A stretch of 64,000 nt of DNA from assembly GCF_031085175.1 (NCBI RefSeq), contig NZ_JAVHUY010000005.1, positions 124,001-188,000 of the forward strand. The letters run 5' to 3'. This document shows, one piece after another, positions 18,270 through 29,379 of this stretch; the first letter of the stretch is position 1, and each line of letters starts with the position of its first letter. The position numbers and the translations under genes were made by a program. The notes beneath the pieces are model-generated. The model had not been told where the DNA came from and did no database searches. It worked only from the letters and a program-made list of their open reading frames with translations. Source of the DNA: Phytohabitans maris. GTDB lineage: Bacteria; Actinomycetota; Actinomycetes; Mycobacteriales; Micromonosporaceae.

Positions 18270-19267
18270 GTCACGACCGGGTAGCCGGAGGCGGTGGCGA
18301 TCGCGTCGAGCTCGGTGCGGAGGGTGTCGGCGGGCGGGTAGTGGCCGTCGCGTTCGAGCATCAGGGCCGGCGGGCGGTGCCGGGCGCAGAGCTCGGTGAC
18401 CAGGTCGAGCACCTGCGGCGGTACGGCGTCCGTGTGGGTGTCGTGGTAGACGCCGTCGTGCTCGGCGCCACCGGCCACGTGGACGTACGCCACGCGGTCC
18501 AGCGGCAGCCGGTCCAGCAGGTCGGTGGGCTCGGTGCCGCGGTTGCGGGCGTTGGCGTAGACGTTGGCGATGTCGAGCAGCAGCAGCGCGCCGGTCCGGT
18601 CGAGGATCTCGGTCAGGAACGCCGCCTCGTCCAGCTCGTCGTCGGGCCAGTCGAAGATGGCGGCGATCGGTTCGAGCGCGATGGGGACCGGCAGCTCGGC
18701 CTGGGCGCGGGCGACGTTGGCGACCACGGCGTCGACCGCCTCGCGGCTGCGCGGGAGGGGGAGCAGGTGGCCCGCCTCGAGGCCGCCCGCCCGCACGAAC
18801 GCGATGTGCTCGCTCACCAGCGGCGCGTCCAGCTGCCGCGCGGCGGCGGCGAGGTGCGCGACGCGGGCCGGGTCGACGGGCTCGGCGCCGCCGAGGGAGA
18901 GCTTCACGCCGTGCGGGATGACCGCGGTGCCGGCGTCGCGCAGGGCGGCGAGGGGAGCCGGCACCGGCCCGGAGGCCGGCACCGACTCGGCGATCACCTC
19001 GGTGAAGCGGAGGCCGGGCAGCGCGGCCACGAAGCCCGCGATCTCCGGCCGCCACCCGATCCCAACCCCGAAGGCGCCATCCCCGCCGAAGGCGCCGCCC
19101 GCGCCGGAAGCGCCACCGCCCGCGGCGAGACCGCCACCCGCACCGGAGGCCCGACCCAGCCCGGACGAGCCAGCCATGGCCGGCAAGGCGGCTGGCCCGG
19201 GGGACGCGGCCGGGTGCGACGCAGCGCGCGGGCCGGATGCGCCACCGGCACCGGAGGGAACGGTCAT
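18266..19267 (-). CDS. DUF692 family multinuclear non-haem iron oxidase (MNIO)
   Basis: 333 residues. The first ~65 are Gly/Ala/Ser-rich low complexity; the TIM-barrel DUF692 domain begins at GVGIGWRPE. Candidate metal ligands typical of the family are His119 (IPHGVKLSLGG), Glu153/His154 (VSEHIAF), Glu199 (ALEPIAAIF), Asp232 (LLLDIANVYANARN), His263 (YVHVAGG), His275/His278 (YHDTHTD) and Glu305 (LMLERDGHY). Known relatives (MbnB, TglH and others) use two or three iron ions to modify cysteines in peptides. Both ends overlap neighbours by 4 bp, so it is translationally coupled to an upstream membrane protein ending in a Cys/Gly tail and a downstream SCO6045-like protein. The tail is the obvious candidate substrate. 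Confidence 0.88.
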   Translation of the reverse strand: MTVPSGAGGASGPRAASHPAASPGPAALPAMAGSSGLGRASGAGGGLAAGGGASGAGGAFGGDGAFGVGIGWRPEIAGFVAALPGLRFTEVIAESVPASGPVPAPLAALRDAGTAVIPHGVKLSLGGAEPVDPARVAHLAAAARQLDAPLVSEHIAFVRAGGLEAGHLLPLPRSREAVDAVVANVARAQAELPVPIALEPIAAIFDWPDDELDEAAFLTEILDRTGALLLLDIANVYANARNRGTEPTDLLDRLPLDRVAYVHVAGGAEHDGVYHDTHTDAVPPQVLDLVTELCARHRPPALMLERDGHYPPADTLRTELDAIATASGYPVVT

Positions 19268-20205
19268 CCGCCGCAGCCTCCCCCGCAGCCGCCGCCACAA
19301 CCGCCGCCGCCACCGCACGAGCTGCCGCCGTCGCCACCGCCGGAGCTGGAGCCGCCGGAGTCGCCGCCCGAGCCGCCGTAGTAGCCGCCCGTGCCGGCGG
19401 TCGAGGCGTACTGGCGCTGGATCTCGGCCTCTTCGGCGAAGGCGGCGTCCGCCTGCCAGAGGGACGCGGCGCCGTACAGGCCGACGCCGAGCGCGAGCCC
19501 GGCCGCGCCGTACGTGGCCCAGGCGGGGGTCATCGAGGGGGCGAGGTAGGTGTGCTGGCGGCGCAGCTCGTCGAGGGCCCGGCGGGCGGCGCGGGTGCGG
19601 GTCGGGATCGTGCGGAAGACGATGAGCGTGACCAGGGCCCAGACGATGGTCAGCACGACCAGGTAGCCCACCGGCTTGCCGCCCGCGATGCCGGCCACCA
19701 GCCGCACCACGCCGAGGCCGAGCAGCACCAGCATCAGGAACGGCACCGCCCGCGCCGCCTGCCGCGTGCCCTCGCTCGGGGCGAGGCCACGCCGCTCCAG
19801 GTCGTCGCGGAGGGTGGTGAGCGCCATCCGCACCCACTGGTCGCCGTCCACGTCGCGGGCGCGGACGCGCTGGCCGGCCGCGTTGTACACGGCTTGGTCG
19901 AGCGGGGTGGCGCCGGCCGGCATCGGGCCGGACGCGGTGAGCGTGCGGCCGGGGCCCACCTCGATCGCGCCGGCGGCCCGGAGGCCGGCGAGGGAGGAGT
20001 AGACGGCGAGCCGGTCGCCGCCGTTGAGGTAGGCGACCTGCTGCGGTCCGAGCCGGTCGACGGGGGTGTGGTGGCCGGCGAAGAGCACGGCCCGGTGGAT
20101 CAGCGCGGCGATCACCAGCGCGACCGCGGCACCGGCGAAGATCGCCAGGAAAGTGGGCCCGGGGATGCCCCAGGTGTCGCCCTGTGCGGCGAGAACCGTC
20201 TCCAT
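19264..20205 (-). CDS. TIGR04222 membrane protein with Cys/Gly-rich C-terminal tail
   Basis: 313 residues. Four hydrophobic stretches are visible: FLAIFAGAAVALVIAALIH near residue 20, FLMLVLLGLGVVRLVAGIA near 155, YLVVLTIVWALVTLIVF near 182, and YGAAGLALGVGLYGAASLW near 233. A cytoplasmic-looking domain between the first two (LGPQQVAYLNGGDRLAVYSSL) is the TIGR04222 hallmark. After about residue 265 the protein becomes Gly/Ser-rich and ends in a tail with cysteines at 297, 303, 307 and 311 (SSCGGGGGCGGGCGGGCGG). Such a tail beside an MNIO resembles a peptide substrate fused to a membrane anchor. The start ATG lies 22 bp after the acnR-like stop, so the whole run may be one transcript. Confidence 0.85.
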   Translation of the reverse strand: METVLAAQGDTWGIPGPTFLAIFAGAAVALVIAALIHRAVLFAGHHTPVDRLGPQQVAYLNGGDRLAVYSSLAGLRAAGAIEVGPGRTLTASGPMPAGATPLDQAVYNAAGQRVRARDVDGDQWVRMALTTLRDDLERRGLAPSEGTRQAARAVPFLMLVLLGLGVVRLVAGIAGGKPVGYLVVLTIVWALVTLIVFRTIPTRTRAARRALDELRRQHTYLAPSMTPAWATYGAAGLALGVGLYGAASLWQADAAFAEEAEIQRQYASTAGTGGYYGGSGGDSGGSSSGGGDGGSSCGGGGGCGGGCGGGCGG

Positions 20206-20227
20206 GCGCCCAGTGTGAGTCAGCCTG

Positions 20228-20800
20228 TCACGCCTTTCGGACGGCATCCTCGACCAGGTCGAGCACCCGCCCGAGACCGCCCGGCGGGCGTCCGGTGGCC
20301 AGGTGGAGGACCAACCCGTCGTACGCCAGCTCGAGGAACTGGGTCAGCAGGTCGAGCGGCACGTCGTCGCGGAGCACGCCGGCGTCGCGCTGGCGGCGGA
20401 GCCGCTCGTGGGTGGCGTCGGTGATGGCCTGCGAGCGCTGCGCCCACCGCTTCGCGAACGCCGGGTCGGTGCGCAGCCGCCGCGACACCTCCAACTGGCT
20501 GCCCAGCCACCCGGCCGTCTCGGTCGAGTCGGCGCGGGCGAGCAGGTCGCGCATCACCTGGACGAGGCCGTTTCGCGTGACCGTCTCGACCATCGCGGCC
20601 GCGTCGTCCTCGGCCACGGCGAGGAAGAGCGACTCCTTGTCACGGAAGTGGTGGAAGATCGCACCGCGGGACAGGCCGGTCTCTTCCTCCAGCCGGCGGA
20701 CCGTGGCACCCTCGTAGCCGTGCCGAGCGAAACAGGCGCGAGCGGCGGCGAGGATCTCCTGGCGCCGCGCGTCGAGCTGGTCCTGACTCACTCTCGGCAC
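20228..20800 (-). CDS. acnR: AcnR-like TetR-family repressor
   Basis: 190 residues. The N-terminal TetR helix-turn-helix is RQEILAAARACFARHGYEGATVRRLEEETGLSRGAIFHHFRDKESLF. The following stretch (EDDAAAMVETVTRNGLVQVMRDLL, QLEVSRRLRTDPAF) closely resembles Corynebacterium AcnR, the aconitase repressor, from memory. Supporting this, the aconitase gene lies 5.4 kb away in this window, and its promoter carries a near copy of the palindrome at 20839-20850 beside the acnR start. GTG at 20800 is used; GTG at 20791 is possible. The gene runs into the TIGR04222/DUF692 operon with a 22-bp gap, an unusual neighbour for an aconitase repressor. Confidence 0.75.
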   Translation of the reverse strand: MPRVSQDQLDARRQEILAAARACFARHGYEGATVRRLEEETGLSRGAIFHHFRDKESLFLAVAEDDAAAMVETVTRNGLVQVMRDLLARADSTETAGWLGSQLEVSRRLRTDPAFAKRWAQRSQAITDATHERLRRQRDAGVLRDDVPLDLLTQFLELAYDGLVLHLATGRPPGGLGRVLDLVEDAVRKA

Positions 20801-20838
20801 GTGCTCGATCGTGTCACGGTGACCGGTTCGCCGGCAAT

Positions 20839-20850
20839 CCGTACGTACGG
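20839..20850. promoter_or_regulatory. Probable AcnR operator in the acnR/amidase intergenic region
   Basis: CCGTACGTACGG is a perfect 12-bp palindrome, nine bases before the amidase ATG and 39 bases before the divergent acnR start. A copy with two changes (CCGTACGTCCGT) stands upstream of the aconitase gene at 29140-29151. A TetR repressor commonly binds such a site in its own promoter. Confidence 0.55.
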
Positions 20851-20859
20851 CTTGGTGAC

Positions 20860-21699
20860 ATGCGCCCCCTGACCGTCGCCGCGGTCCAGGCCGAGGCGAC
20901 CCCCGGCGACGTGGCGGGCAACGCGGCACGCGCCGCCCGCTGGGCACGGATCGCCGCCGACCGGGGGGCCACGGTCGTCGTACTACCTGAGCTTTTCCTG
21001 CCCGCTTACGACCCGCCGGCGCTGCGGGCGAGCCCGGCCACGACGGACGTCGCGGCCGACGGCGGCGGGTGGGTGGCCGACGCGCGCCTCGACCCGCTCC
21101 GCCGGGCCGCCGCCGAGCGCTCGGCCGCCGTCGTGGTCGGCGCCGCGGTCCGCCGCCCGGACGGCCGCCGCACCTGCGCCGCGCTCGTCGTGGACCGGGC
21201 CGGCCGCGTGGCCGCGGCCTACGACAAGCAACACCTGTGCGGGCCCGAGGAGAAGGACCTTTTCATCCCGGGTACGCGTGGCGCGACGCTCGACATCGAC
21301 GGATGGCGACTCGGGCTCGGCGTCTGCTACGACGGCTGCTTCCCCGAGCACGCGCGCGCCGCGGCGGTCGCCGGGGCGCACGGTTACCTGTGCCCGAGCG
21401 CGTACGTGCTGGGTTCGGCCCACCGGCGCGACGTGTACTACGCGGCGCGGGCGCTGGACAACACGATGTACGTGGTGTTCGCGAACCCGGTGGGCGGCGT
21501 GGATCCCTGGTGTTTCAACGGTGGCGCGGCAGTCTACGACCCGGAGGGGCGCCCGGTCGCGCGCGGCGCCGACGAGGGCGAGGCGGTCGTGGTGGCGACG
21601 CTCGACGCGGCCGAGGTCGAGCGGATCCGCGCGGCACACCAGATGCTGGCCGAACACCGTACGGATCTCGACGGCGATCGCTTGCTGTTGAGCGGTTAG
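20860..21699 (+). CDS. Nitrilase-superfamily carbon-nitrogen hydrolase
   Basis: 279 residues. The catalytic triad of the superfamily is in place: Glu in VVVLPELFLPAYD (about residue 44), Lys in AAYDKQHLCGPEEKDLF (about 123) and Cys in LGLGVCYDGCFPEHAR (about 156). This predicts an amidase such as an omega-amidase or N-carbamoyl hydrolase; the substrate is open. It is divergent from acnR, and a palindrome lies 9 bp before the ATG, so it may come under the same repressor. Confidence 0.87.
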   Translation: MRPLTVAAVQAEATPGDVAGNAARAARWARIAADRGATVVVLPELFLPAYDPPALRASPATTDVAADGGGWVADARLDPLRRAAAERSAAVVVGAAVRRPDGRRTCAALVVDRAGRVAAAYDKQHLCGPEEKDLFIPGTRGATLDIDGWRLGLGVCYDGCFPEHARAAAVAGAHGYLCPSAYVLGSAHRRDVYYAARALDNTMYVVFANPVGGVDPWCFNGGAAVYDPEGRPVARGADEGEAVVVATLDAAEVERIRAAHQMLAEHRTDLDGDRLLLSG

Positions 21700-21766
21700 T
21701 CAGTTACACGGCTTGTTTACGAAACGGGTCTGTTCCACGGTGTGCCGAATCACATAAGGTGCGCGA

Positions 21767-22432
21767 GTGCCCCTCCTGCTCCTCGATCTCGATAACACCC
21801 TGCTCGATCGGGCGGGGACGTTTCGCGCGTGGGCAGCGGACTTTCTGGCGGAGATCGGGGCCCCGCCGGAAGACCTCCAGTGGCTGCTCTCCATCGACGC
21901 CGACGGCCTGACCGACCGCTGGGACGTGGCCGACGCGATCCGCGACCGCTACCGGCTGCGCATCTCCTCCATCGACCTCGTCGACGAGCTCACCGAGGGC
22001 CTGGCGGAGCGCCTGCACCTCGATCCGCTGGTCGCCTGCGCGCTGCGGATAGCGGACGACTCGGGCTGGGTGCCCGTGGTGGTGACGAACGGTACGACCC
22101 GGCAGCAGGACATCAAGATCCGGCGTACCGGCCTGGACCGCTACGTGGCCGACTGGGTCATCTCCGAAGACGCCGGCGTGAGCAAACCCAACCCACGGAT
22201 CTTCGCGATGGCCGCCCAGCGCGTGCGGATGCGCCTGCAGGGCGCCTGGGTGGTCGGCGACAGCCCGGAGGCCGACATCGGCGGCGCGGCCGCGATGGGG
22301 CTGCCGAGCGTCTGGCTGCACCGCGGCCGCAGCTGGATGGAGTCCCGCTTTCGCCCGACCCGCACCGCCGAGGGCATCATCCCGGCCGTGGCGACGGTGC
22401 TGGCCGCGGCCGGGGTGGCCCGGTACGCGTAG
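21767..22432 (+). CDS. HAD-superfamily hydrolase
   Basis: 221 residues. Motif I is LLLLDLDNTLLDRAGTF (nucleophile Asp near residue 7), motif II VVVTNGTTRQQDIKI (about 110), motif III Lys in DAGVSKPNPRIF and motif IV VVGDSPEADIGGAAAMG. An alpha-helical cap lies between motifs I and II, as in subfamily I phosphatases (phosphoglycolate phosphatase or haloacid dehalogenase type). TAAGGT at 21755-21760 is a good -10 box six bases before the GTG, so the transcript is probably leaderless. Confidence 0.87.
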   Translation: MPLLLLDLDNTLLDRAGTFRAWAADFLAEIGAPPEDLQWLLSIDADGLTDRWDVADAIRDRYRLRISSIDLVDELTEGLAERLHLDPLVACALRIADDSGWVPVVVTNGTTRQQDIKIRRTGLDRYVADWVISEDAGVSKPNPRIFAMAAQRVRMRLQGAWVVGDSPEADIGGAAAMGLPSVWLHRGRSWMESRFRPTRTAEGIIPAVATVLAAAGVARYA

Positions 22433-22455
22433 GCCCGCCTGGCGCGCGGCGGTGC

Positions 22456-22701
22456 CTACTGGAGGTAACCCTCCACTTCGGACTTCGCGCGGCTGTGCGT
22501 GCCCTCGGGGTCCTGGCCGGCCTCACGCGCGGCGCGGCGCTGGCGCAGCAGGTCCCAGCACTGGTCGAGCGACTCCTCCACCTCGCGCAGCCGGTCCCGC
22601 TCGTCGTCGGAGGAGATCTGGCCCTTCTGCACCTGAGAGCGGAGCCGGTGCTCCTCCTCGACCAGCTTGTGTATCTCGGACAGGATCGTCGTGTCTTCCA
22701 T
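22456..22701 (-). CDS. DUF2630 family protein
   Basis: 81 residues, almost wholly helical and charged: MEDTTILSEIHKLVEEEHRLRSQ through LREVEESLDQCWDLLRQRRAAREAG. It matches the actinobacterial DUF2630 family, a short predicted coiled coil with no known role. ATG at 22701 gives the family N-terminus; ATG at 22707 is also in frame. It ends 23 bp from the convergent HAD gene. Confidence 0.85.
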   Translation of the reverse strand: MEDTTILSEIHKLVEEEHRLRSQVQKGQISSDDERDRLREVEESLDQCWDLLRQRRAAREAGQDPEGTHSRAKSEVEGYLQ

Positions 22702-22845
22702 GACCATGAGCCTACGAGAGTCCGGCCGGCCGCATCCGCCAGTGGCGCACCTGACCGCTCGCCCGCCGGCCGCCGGCTGGCCGGCCCTGGCGCACCGGGC
22801 CGGCTGCGTGGGTGGCGCCCCGACGCTCGCTGGCCGGCCGGCGGA

Positions 22846-25431
22846 TCAGTGCCCTGAGGCGCCGGCCTCGGGTTCGCCGGTCTTCGGTGCACCGGACGCG
22901 CCGTTGGGGTGTGCCTCGGGCTCGCCGGCCGGGTCCGTCTCGACGACCGCCTCCGCCGACCCGCTGCCGTTGGGTGAGCCGGCCGCCTCGGCCGGGGCCT
23001 CCCCGTCGGGTGCGGCACCCTCCTCCGTCGAGCCGCCGTTGGGGGAAGCGGCCGTGATCGCGTCCGGCGGGCGCCAGGCCGCATCCGGGGTGGCGGTGAC
23101 CGCGGGGACGGACGGGAGCAGGACCGTCACCTTGGCGTGGCCGCGGTGGGCCGCCACCGCGGCGCGGTGGTAGTCCTCGATCTCGCGCAGCAGCTCCTCC
23201 CGCTGGTACACCGTCCCGTCCACGAGCGGGCCCGGCCGCCGCTCCAGCACCGCGACCACGTCCTCGCCGGTGAGGGTCTTGTGGGTCTCCAGCGCGTGCG
23301 CCAGCGTGAGGATCTCGCGCCGGTTGGCCTCGAGCAGCTCGACGACGCGTTCCAGGTGGGTGTTGAGGTTGTCCTCGATGCGGTCGGCCAGCGCGCGGCG
23401 GGCGACGTCCTCCGGGTCTTCGCGGTTGCCCGGCCCGCGCCCGCCGGGCGTGCCGGTGCCGATCTGAGCCGACGCGGCGTACGACGAGACCGTCGAGCCC
23501 ATGCCCCAGAAGCCCTCCATCTGGGTGGCCACCGTGGTCGCGTGCTCCAGGTCGCCGGAGACGCCGGAGGAGCTGTCGCCCTCGAAGAACATCCGCTCGC
23601 CGGCGAGCGAGGCGAGCGAGACGTAGATGTCCGACTCGTACTCGGTGCGCCAGCGCGTGAACTGGTCCTCGGGCTTGATGCTCGCGACCATGCCGAGGTA
23701 CTCCGCGCCCTTTTCGATCGTCGCGATGTCGATCTCCATGTGGTAGCGGGTACGGTACGCGGCGACCGCGTGGCACGCCTCGTGCACCGCGACCGCGTGC
23801 CGCTCCCGCTCGATGTACTCGACGTCCTCCGGCGGGCCGAGCTGCTTGAGGCGCTTGGCCTGCATCACGTCGCGCCACTCGATGACCTCGCGCTCGTCGC
23901 GGATCGCGGTGATCAGCGCCTCGTTGACCAGGTCCTTGATCGTGGCGCCGGTGGCGTACGGGGTGATGACGGCGAGCTTGTCGATCTCGTCCTCGGTCAG
24001 GTCGTGCCGCACCTTGTCGAGGTACCCCTGGTAGGTGCGCATCCGCCCGGCCTTGCTCGGGTAGCCGACCTTGTAGATCCGGTCGATGCGGCCCGGCCGC
24101 AGCAGCGCCTCGTCGAGCGCCTCCGGCAGGTTGCTCGCCATCACCGTGAGGATGCGGTACTTCGGCGGCGGCTTGGGGCGCATGCCGAGCAGCCGCCGCA
24201 CGTACCGGTTGACCAGCCCGCGCGGCTTCTTCAGGCCGGACAGCTCGCTGAGCAGCGCCTGCAGCGTGCCCATGTCGCCGCCGCCACCCATCCCCATGTT
24301 GCCCATCACGACCCGGTTGCGGCCGGCGTCCGGGTCCTCCGGCGGCGGCTTGGCGCCGGCCAGCGCGTTGCGGGTGAGCAGCCACCTGGTGTCGCCGGAG
24401 AGGTACGAGAAGCCGTGGCACCCGTCGGCGAACACGGCCGGCCGCATACCCCGCGGGAAGCCCGGCCCGCCCTGGGCGAGCGCGCCGCGCCGGCCCAGCG
24501 AGTCGGCCTCGTCGAAGAAGACGATCACGCCGCCGTACCGGAGGGCGAGCTTGCGCAACTTGCGGAAGAGCGACTTGACCTTGAGGATGCCGACGCCCAT
24601 GAACATGTTGGTGAAGGCGCCCGGGTCGACGAAGACGTACGGCCGGCCGGTCTCGCCCGCCATCGCCTCGGCCATGAGCGTCTTGCCGGTGCCGGGCGGG
24701 CCCCAGAGCAGGATGCCGCCGGGCACGTAGCCGCCCTTGGCTTCGATCGCGTCCGGCTTTTCCAGGAAGAGCAGGTTTTCCCGGATCCGGTCGAGTACGT
24801 GGTCCTGGCCCCAGACGTCGGTGAAGCGGGTCTTGATGTCGTCCGGGTAGTACGTCTCGATGCCGCCCCGGGACAGGAACCAGAACAGCGCCACGAACTG
24901 CAGGATCAGCACGAACATGAGCAGGACGATCTGCACGATCAACGGCAGGAACTGCCAGAGGATCGCCGGCGCCTGGAAGAGCGCCAGGAACGGGGACGTG
25001 TCCAGCGCGGCGCCCGCGACCAGCGCGAACACGACGATCCAGAACGCCCACTTGATCGCGCGCGCGATGCGGAAGCGGGTCCAGTCGCTCAGCCGCCGGT
25101 GGGTGACCCGCTCGATGCCGCCGAAGAAGCGGTGCGTCCAGAAGTGGTGGTAGCCGGACCACCTCTCGCTGACCAGGAAGTGGATCTGCCGCAGCACCTC
25201 CAGCCCGATGAGCACGAAGATCCAGATCGAGTCGCGCGCCTGGATGCGGGCCGCGTCGTCGAACGGCAGCAGCGGGTTGTCGGCCATCGCGGCCCAGACC
25301 AGCACCAGCCACAGCAGCGCGAGCAGGATGACGAACTTGAGCCGGTCCCAGAGCGGCAGCTTGGGGCGGGTCGGCCGGTTGTCGTCGCGCGGACCCTCGT
25401 CCGGCGGCCGGAGGCCTTCGACAGGTTCCAT
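22846..25431 (-). CDS. Divergent FtsH-like membrane AAA ATPase/metalloprotease
   Basis: 861 residues, longer than FtsH (about 650). Hydrophobic segments lie near residues 30-50, 65-85, 125-145 and 155-195. The AAA domain follows: Walker A LLWGPPGTGKTLMAEAMAG, Walker B GGVIVFFDEADS, and LLRPGRIDRIYKVGYPS near the sensor region. A ~100-residue insertion with Gly-rich GNMGMGGGGDMG interrupts the AAA domain. The protease-like part has HEACH (AVHEACHAVAAY) and GVSGDLEHATTVA, equivalent to the FtsH zinc site and its distant Asp ligand. The C-terminus is a long Pro/Glu/Gly-rich tail. It probably degrades or unfolds membrane proteins. The start ATG at 25431 has GAGGAG upstream and abuts the lipoprotein gene, suggesting a functional pair. 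Confidence 0.82.
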   Translation of the reverse strand: MEPVEGLRPPDEGPRDDNRPTRPKLPLWDRLKFVILLALLWLVLVWAAMADNPLLPFDDAARIQARDSIWIFVLIGLEVLRQIHFLVSERWSGYHHFWTHRFFGGIERVTHRRLSDWTRFRIARAIKWAFWIVVFALVAGAALDTSPFLALFQAPAILWQFLPLIVQIVLLMFVLILQFVALFWFLSRGGIETYYPDDIKTRFTDVWGQDHVLDRIRENLLFLEKPDAIEAKGGYVPGGILLWGPPGTGKTLMAEAMAGETGRPYVFVDPGAFTNMFMGVGILKVKSLFRKLRKLALRYGGVIVFFDEADSLGRRGALAQGGPGFPRGMRPAVFADGCHGFSYLSGDTRWLLTRNALAGAKPPPEDPDAGRNRVVMGNMGMGGGGDMGTLQALLSELSGLKKPRGLVNRYVRRLLGMRPKPPPKYRILTVMASNLPEALDEALLRPGRIDRIYKVGYPSKAGRMRTYQGYLDKVRHDLTEDEIDKLAVITPYATGATIKDLVNEALITAIRDEREVIEWRDVMQAKRLKQLGPPEDVEYIERERHAVAVHEACHAVAAYRTRYHMEIDIATIEKGAEYLGMVASIKPEDQFTRWRTEYESDIYVSLASLAGERMFFEGDSSSGVSGDLEHATTVATQMEGFWGMGSTVSSYAASAQIGTGTPGGRGPGNREDPEDVARRALADRIEDNLNTHLERVVELLEANRREILTLAHALETHKTLTGEDVVAVLERRPGPLVDGTVYQREELLREIEDYHRAAVAAHRGHAKVTVLLPSVPAVTATPDAAWRPPDAITAASPNGGSTEEGAAPDGEAPAEAAGSPNGSGSAEAVVETDPAGEPEAHPNGASGAPKTGEPEAGASGH

Positions 25432-25433
25432 GA

Positions 25434-26093
25434 TCAGCTCCTCACCGTGAAGGAGGTGGCGATGCTCTCGAGCTCGTCGGCGCGCTCGGTGTAGCAGCGG
25501 GCAGCACAGCGGATGAGGAGCATGTAGAGGAGGCTCGCGTCGTCGTTGACGAGCGCGGTCAGGTCGAACGTGGTGGATCGCCCCAGAAACTGGTAGTTGT
25601 AGGCGACCCGGACGCCGTGCAGCCCCTTTTCGGGGACGATCACGTCGTCGCGGAGCAGCTCGAATCCGGGATAGAGCGCGTCGGCCTGGGCGGCCGCCGT
25701 GCGCATGTCCTCGGTGACCGGCAGCAGGAGGTTGCGCAGCACGTCGAGCGAGATCGCGGAGCTGACCTCGGGCAGGAGCCGCTCGACCTTGGCCCATACG
25801 GCCGGTTCGGCGAAGGGCATCGGGGCGGCGATGTGGGTGATCGACGGCTCCTCGGCCGCGTCGTACGCCACGGTCCACATGAGCTGCTCGCGGAGCTGGG
25901 CGGTGGCCGAGTCGGGATCGACCCCGACCGCGAACTCGTGCAGCGCCTCCTGGTCGATCTGCCGCCAGTCGTTCGGCACCTTGAAGTAGGTCTGCTGCTC
26001 GGAGTTCTTGACGTACTCGTACTCGGGGGCGCCGCAGGCGCTGACCAGCAGCGCGAGCGGAGCGAACAGGAGAATCAACCGTCTCGCCAGCAT
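25434..26093 (-). CDS. Lipoprotein of unknown function
   Basis: 219 residues. A signal peptide ends in the lipobox LVSAC, so Cys20 would be lipidated and the protein exposed outside the membrane. The mature part (PEYEYVKNSEQQTYFKVPNDW...) resembles small actinobacterial lipoproteins with a PsbP/LpqN-like alpha-beta fold, though I cannot assign a family. Two cysteines near the end (IRCAARCYTERA) may pair. The stop is two bases from the FtsH-like start, so the two genes are cotranscribed; it could be an adaptor or substrate of that protease. Confidence 0.8.
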   Translation of the reverse strand: MLARRLILLFAPLALLVSACGAPEYEYVKNSEQQTYFKVPNDWRQIDQEALHEFAVGVDPDSATAQLREQLMWTVAYDAAEEPSITHIAAPMPFAEPAVWAKVERLLPEVSSAISLDVLRNLLLPVTEDMRTAAAQADALYPGFELLRDDVIVPEKGLHGVRVAYNYQFLGRSTTFDLTALVNDDASLLYMLLIRCAARCYTERADELESIATSFTVRS

Positions 26094-26236
26094 TGCGCCC
26101 CCCGTCGGGTAGGGCCGGTGTGCTGGTCAGTATGGATCGTTACTGTTACGAGACACAGCGTTCGATGGGATCTATTTGCGGCCGCAACGGACTATGCCCG
26201 GCCGCTGCTCGCGGCCGGGGCATCCTGATCGGTGGC

Positions 26237-29056
<2,820 letters not shown>

Positions 29057-29139
29057 GTCGTACTCCCTCCTGCTGCGTCGTCACTGCTCAGTCTTTCGCA
29101 CAGGGGTGCCGTCCACCGTGGTAAGGCAACCCTTAGAAA

Positions 29140-29151
29140 CCGTACGTCCGT
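29140..29151. promoter_or_regulatory. Probable AcnR operator upstream of acnA
   Basis: CCGTACGTCCGT matches the perfect palindrome CCGTACGTACGG of the acnR promoter at 10 of 12 positions and stands 84 bp before the acnA start, a fitting place for a repressor site. Confidence 0.5.
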
Positions 29152-29228
29152 CTTGTTGCCGTGACCCAGCTTACCCCTCCTCCTTACCCATGCGCTCCCG
29201 GGGTGCTGGCCTCGACTGCCTAATTCCC

Positions 29229-29353
29229 GAGCTACCGCGATGTCCGCGCTGGTCCGGACCGTTGCGCGGGGTCCCCGGGGAAACGTGGAGCGCAGCGGAG
29301 CGTTTTCTTGGGGTGCATTCCCGCGGCCTCACCCGCCGCGCTTCACAACCCCG
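29229..29353. repeat. Dispersed ~125-bp intergenic repeat, copy 1
   Basis: Runs from GAGCTACCGCG to AACCCCGCCGG. It is roughly 90 percent identical by eye to 47285-47410, with the central stretch from GGGGAAACGTGGAGCGCAGC through GCGGCCTCACCC unchanged. Both copies have the same orientation and lie just 3' of a minus-strand gene. It fills most of the gap between acnA and the dehydratase gene. No transposase or target duplication is seen. Confidence 0.85.
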
Positions 29354-29379
29354 CCGGCGGGCAGCGACCGGGCGGTGGG

